64,000 nt of DNA from Rubrivivax sp. GTDB lineage: Bacteria; Pseudomonadota; Gammaproteobacteria; Burkholderiales; Burkholderiaceae_C. The notes under the pieces were generated by a model. The model did not search any database and was not told the DNA's origin. It was given only the letters and a program-made list of their open reading frames with translations. Position 1 is the first letter of the stretch, and every line of letters begins with the position of its first letter. Positions 60,487 through 64,000 of this stretch are shown one piece after another. Location of the stretch: NCBI GenBank assembly GCA_027491255.1, contig JAIXWM010000129.1:1-64000 (forward strand), written 5' to 3'. The translations under genes were made by a program, and so were the position numbers.

Positions 60487-61392
60487 TCAGCGGCGCGAGC
60501 GCGGGTCGAAGACGTCGCGCAGTCCGTCGCCGAGCAGGTTGAAGCCGAAGACCGCGAGCAGGATCGCGGAGCCCGGGAAGATCGCAGTCCACCAGTAGTC
60601 GGGCATGTAGCCACGCGCCACCGACAGCAGCGAGCCCCACTCCGGCGTCGGCGGCCGCACGCCGATGCCGATGAAGCCGAGCGAAGCCACGGTGAGGATG
60701 GCAAAGCCCATGTCGAGCGACATCTTCACGATCACCGGCGTCATCACATTGGGCAGGATGTGGCGGAAGACGATGCGCCCGGGCCCGGCACCCACGGCGC
60801 GGGCAGCCGTCACGTACAGGTCCTGCTTGCGCGCCAGCACCTCGCCGCGCACGAGCCGCGCATAGCCCGGCCACCACGACAGGGCGATGGCGAACACCAT
60901 GTTGACGATGCCCGGGCCGAGCGCCGCGGCCACCGCCATCGCCAGGATCAGGCCCGGCACGGTGAGCTTCAGGTCGCTCAGCCGCATCAGCAGCTCGTCG
61001 GTCCAGCCGCCGGCATAGCCGGCCACCGCGCCCACCACCGTGCCTGCCAGCGCGCCCAGCAGCACCACCGCGAGCCCGGCCAGGATGGACACGCGCGCGC
61101 CACCGAGCACGAGCGAGAACACGTCCTGGCCCATCTCGTTGGTGCCGAACCAGTGGCGCGCCGATGGCGGCGCGAAGCGCGCCCCGGTGCTGATGCCGCC
61201 GGCGATGTGCTCCGGGTACGGCGCGATCCACGGCCCGAACACCGCCAGCGCCAGCAGCAGCAGCACGATGGCCAGGCCCGCCAGCGACATGCGGCTCTGG
61301 CGGAAGCGGTAGACGCCGCGGCGCCAGGCCTCGCGCCGCGCGCTCGGCGGCTGCAGCCGGCCGGGGGCGGTGGAGCCGTCCGGCGCCGTCAT
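60487..61392 (-). CDS. peptide ABC transporter permease (DppC type)
   Basis: 301 aa. It has an N-terminal OppC-type cytoplasmic segment and helix (SLAGLAIVLLLLALAVFGPW), then HWFGTNEMGQDVFSLVLGGA, the DppC hallmark. The EAA loop is VTAARAVGAGPGRIVFRHIL. It forms the membrane channel with DppB. ATG 61392 overlaps the dppB stop as ATGA. Confidence 0.93.
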   Translation of the reverse strand: MTAPDGSTAPGRLQPPSARREAWRRGVYRFRQSRMSLAGLAIVLLLLALAVFGPWIAPYPEHIAGGISTGARFAPPSARHWFGTNEMGQDVFSLVLGGARVSILAGLAVVLLGALAGTVVGAVAGYAGGWTDELLMRLSDLKLTVPGLILAMAVAAALGPGIVNMVFAIALSWWPGYARLVRGEVLARKQDLYVTAARAVGAGPGRIVFRHILPNVMTPVIVKMSLDMGFAILTVASLGFIGIGVRPPTPEWGSLLSVARGYMPDYWWTAIFPGSAILLAVFGFNLLGDGLRDVFDPRSRR

Positions 61393-62396
61393 CCCTGCCT
61401 CACCTTCGGGTCGACCCAGCCGTACAGCAGGTCGACGACGAGATTGGCCGCGACGAAGAGCGTGCCGATGACCAGCGTGACGCCGATCACGGGCATGAAG
61501 TCCTGCGTCACGACCGACTTGGTGGCGTACAGCCCGAGGCCCGGCCAGTCGAACACCGTCTCCACCAGCACCGTGCCGCCGAGCAGCCAGCCGAAGTACA
61601 GCCCGGTGACGGTGAGCGTGGCCGAGATCGCGTTGCGCGCCACGTACTTCAGCACGATCAGGCGCTGCGGCAGGCCGAGCGCGCGCTCGGTCAGCACATA
61701 GTCCTGCTGCAGCACCTCGATGGTGGAGGCGCGCATCATGCGCATCAGCGTGGCCATCGGCGACAGCGACATCGCCAGCGCCGGCATCACCAGGTGACGG
61801 CAGGCGGTGGCGAAGGCCTCGAAGTCGCCGGCCAGCAGCGCGTCCACCGTCAGGAAGCCGGTGACGAGCGCCGGCGGGTCCAGGGTGATCGGGTAGCGCC
61901 CGCCCAGCGGCAGCCAGCCCAGCGCCATCGCGAAGGCCAGCTGCAGCAGCAGGCCGAGGAAGAACCGCGGCATCGAGATCGCGCCGAGCGCGAGCGTGCG
62001 CGAGACGACGTCGGGCCAGGCGTCGCGCCGCACGCCGGCCCACAGGCCCAGCGGGATGCCCACGGCCATGGCCAGCGCCATCGCCGCGAACACCAGCTCC
62101 AGCGTGGCCGGCAGGTAGGCCGCCAGGTCCTCGACCACCGGGCGCCGCGTGTACAGCGACATCCCGAAGTCGCCGCGCAGCAGGTTGCCCAGGTAGTCGA
62201 AGTACTGCGTCAGCAGCGGCCGGTCGAGCCCGAACTCCTTCGCGTAGGCGGCGATCTCGGCCGCGCTGGCATTGGGTCCGGCGGCCAGGGCCACCGGGTC
62301 ACCGGGCAGCAGGCGCGCGATGGCAAACACCAGCGCCGTCAGCCCGAACAGCACGGGCACGGTCAGCAGCAGGCGGCGCAGCAGGAAACGCAGCAT
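61389..62396 (-). CDS. peptide ABC transporter permease (DppB type)
   Basis: 335 aa. It begins RFLLRRLLLTVPVLFGLTAL and has the LLPGDPVALAAG segment usual for DppB. The EAA loop YVLTERALGLPQRLIVLKYV and the C-terminal helices with GGTVLVETVFDWPGLGLY follow. It sits 73 bases after the binding-protein gene. Confidence 0.94.
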   Translation of the reverse strand: MLRFLLRRLLLTVPVLFGLTALVFAIARLLPGDPVALAAGPNASAAEIAAYAKEFGLDRPLLTQYFDYLGNLLRGDFGMSLYTRRPVVEDLAAYLPATLELVFAAMALAMAVGIPLGLWAGVRRDAWPDVVSRTLALGAISMPRFFLGLLLQLAFAMALGWLPLGGRYPITLDPPALVTGFLTVDALLAGDFEAFATACRHLVMPALAMSLSPMATLMRMMRASTIEVLQQDYVLTERALGLPQRLIVLKYVARNAISATLTVTGLYFGWLLGGTVLVETVFDWPGLGLYATKSVVTQDFMPVIGVTLVIGTLFVAANLVVDLLYGWVDPKVRQG

Positions 62397-62469
62397 CGGC
62401 AGGGGTGTTCAGGCGCGTGCGGCGCCGCAGGCGGGGCCGACGCCCCTGCCTGCGCGCCGGCGACCCGGA

Positions 62470-64000
62470 TCAGATCGACAGGCCGAAGCACTCGACGGCG
62501 TTGGAGGCCACCGGCACGAAGGCGAAGCCCTTGACCGCGCTGGCCAGCGCGAGCTTGCGCTTCTCGAGCACACCGAAGATGTCGGGTGCGTCGGCCACCA
62601 CCTTCTGCTGCATCTCGCGGTAGATCGCAATGCGCCTGGCCTCGTCGGATTCGGCGCGCCCGCGCTCGATCAGCGCGTCGACGTCCGGGTTCTTGTAGAC
62701 CGCGTTCTGCCAGTTGCCGTTGCGCGACGAGTGGTAGGCGGCGAAGGCAATATTGTCCGGGTCGCCGTAGTTCGCCGTCTGATAGACCGGGAACAGGTCG
62801 GGGAAGGTCTCGGGCGCGCGGCAGGCGGCCACCATGTCGGGCCAGATCATCGGCTTGATGTTCAGGCCGATGTTCAGCTGCTTCAGGCTGTCCAGCATCA
62901 CCAGGGCGAAGCGGCGCTGCTGCTCCAGGCCCGAGACGTGCACCATCGTCAGCGTGATGCCGCCATTGGGCGACTTCGACTTCGCCAGATGCTCCCGGGC
63001 CTTGGCCAGGTCCGTGCGGTAGACCGACAGCTGCGGGTTGTGACCGAGGATGCCGTTGGGCAGCGGGCCGACCATCAGGTCGGCGTAGCCGGCGGCGTCC
63101 AGGATGCCCTGGTAGTTGGTGGCGTAGGACACCGCCCTGCGCAGCTCCACGTCGGCCAGCGGGCCGTGCATGGTGTTGAGCTTGATCGAGAAGGTGCGGT
63201 ACTCGGGCTCGATCACGCGCACGACGCCCGGCTTGTCCTTCAGCGCGTCCATGTCCTCGCTCGTCAGGTCGACAGCGATGTGGACCTCACCACGCTGCAG
63301 CGCCATGCGCTGCGCCGAGGTCTCGCGCGTGATGCGCCAGATCACGCCCGTCAGGTTGCCGCCGCCGGTACGCCAGCCGCCGGCCACGCGCTCGAGCTCG
63401 TACAGGTTGCCGGCCTCGGCCCGGCGCACCCGGAAGGGGCCCGAGGCGGCGATGTTGGTGCGCAGCCAGGTCTGCCCATCGTCGCTGCCGAGGTTGGCCT
63501 CGACGTCGGCCTTGGAGACCACCCAGATCCAGGGCAGCACCTGCAGGAAGGCGGCGAAAGGCCGCAGCAGGGCGAAACGCACCGTGCCGGCGTCGACCGC
63601 GGTCACGCTCTCCGGGCCGACCACGCCCTGGATCATCCAGGCGTTGCCCTTGTTCAGCCGCACCGCGCGCTTGAACGAGTAGACGACGTCGTCGGCGGTC
63701 ACCGGCTTGCCGTTGTGGAAGCGCGCTGCGCCGTTGAGCTTGAAGGTGTAGGTGCGGCCGTCGGGTGACACGGTCCACGAGGTCGCCAGCGACGGCACCG
63801 CCCGCGGCGGGTTCTGCTCCACCCGCACGAGCGAGTCATAGACGTTGCGCAGCAGGAAGCTGGCCGAGTAGCCGGTGGCGATGTGCGGATCGAAATTGGG
63901 AATGTCCTGGTTCGAGGCGATCACCAGCACGCGCCGACCTCCCTGCTGGGCAAAGGCGGCCTGGGGCAGCACCAGGCTGGCGAGGCTGGCACCGGCGGCG
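62470..64000 (-). CDS. peptide ABC transporter substrate-binding protein (DppA/OppA type), 5' end beyond window
   Basis: At least 510 codons; the N-terminus lies past the right edge. The visible start is the end of a signal peptide (ASLASLVLPQAAFAQQGG). SBP_bac_5 landmarks include DIPNFDPHIATGYSASFLLR, the PSLATSWTVSPDGRTYTFKL motif, ARFHNGKPVTADDVVYSFKR and DLFPVYQTANYGDPDNIAFA. Such receptors bind peptides, but also nickel, opines or other small amides. It is the first recognised gene of the leftward dpp–M81 operon, whose promoter is outside the window. Confidence 0.93.
   Translation of the reverse strand, partial: AAGASLASLVLPQAAFAQQGGRRVLVIASNQDIPNFDPHIATGYSASFLLRNVYDSLVRVEQNPPRAVPSLATSWTVSPDGRTYTFKLNGAARFHNGKPVTADDVVYSFKRAVRLNKGNAWMIQGVVGPESVTAVDAGTVRFALLRPFAAFLQVLPWIWVVSKADVEANLGSDDGQTWLRTNIAASGPFRVRRAEAGNLYELERVAGGWRTGGGNLTGVIWRITRETSAQRMALQRGEVHIAVDLTSEDMDALKDKPGVVRVIEPEYRTFSIKLNTMHGPLADVELRRAVSYATNYQGILDAAGYADLMVGPLPNGILGHNPQLSVYRTDLAKAREHLAKSKSPNGGITLTMVHVSGLEQQRRFALVMLDSLKQLNIGLNIKPMIWPDMVAACRAPETFPDLFPVYQTANYGDPDNIAFAAYHSSRNGNWQNAVYKNPDVDALIERGRAESDEARRIAIYREMQQKVVADAPDIFGVLEKRKLALASAVKGFAFVPVASNAVECFGLSI

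Overview
The window is GC-rich, densely coded DNA of a betaproteobacterium, most likely order Burkholderiales (Rubrivivax/Leptothrix/Comamonadaceae-like). The evidence is the Mrp–MetG and LolC–LolD–RecJ arrangements, a DUF3460 gene just before scpA, and many solute-binding-protein transporters (TctC-type, two TRAP systems, four ABC systems). Core housekeeping genes (mrp, metG, scpA, recJ, lolCD) lie in the middle, with catabolic and uptake operons on both sides. No rRNA, tRNA, CRISPR array or intact mobile element was seen.

Layout. 1–0.8 kb: tail of a TctC-type binding protein and a decayed IS3-family orfA. 0.8–21.2 kb: a large acyl-CoA catabolic region. One leftward operon (9.6 to 0.8 kb) encodes an OYE-type reductase, an acyl-CoA ligase, a DctPQM TRAP importer, an ACAD10-type phosphotransferase and an acyl-CoA dehydrogenase. 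A FadB-like protein is divergent from it. A second leftward operon (19.2 to 12 kb) encodes a TIGR03084 protein, a DUF2156 protein, a biotin-dependent acyl-CoA carboxylase (beta and alpha), an enoyl-CoA hydratase and an AraC regulator, with an AtuA-like protein divergent. Both divergent promoter regions carry copies of a GTCTTGYGCC motif in inverted orientation, so the two halves are probably one regulon. The gene set fits import, CoA activation, carboxylation and beta-oxidation of a branched or terpenoid-like acid.

21.2–29 kb: an alpha/beta-hydrolase relic, an FAD amine oxidoreductase, a TAXI-TRAP transporter (receptor, DUF1850, fused permease), a glgC relic and a secreted protein of unknown function. 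29–41.8 kb: mrp, metG, a SulP transporter, DUF3460, scpA (apparently starting at CTG), a VWA protein, recJ with an upstream conserved gene, and lolC/lolD.

42–49.3 kb: the most unusual cluster. An RpiR regulator is divergent from two 266-aa 5-formyl-THF-cycloligase-like paralogues that flank an NMT1/ThiY-type ABC importer with a double-length permease. An adenine-deaminase-like gene ends the run. It looks like an import-and-salvage system for a pyrimidine, purine or pterin-like compound.

49.4–57 kb: a GtsABCD-like sugar ABC operon, a LacI regulator, a DUF1479 protein and a Gfo/Idh/MocA dehydrogenase, tied together by three nearly identical ATGTAATCGTT operator-like sites. 57–64 kb: a Dpp/Opp-type peptide ABC operon ending in an M81 (MlrC-like) peptidase, with dppA cut by the window end.
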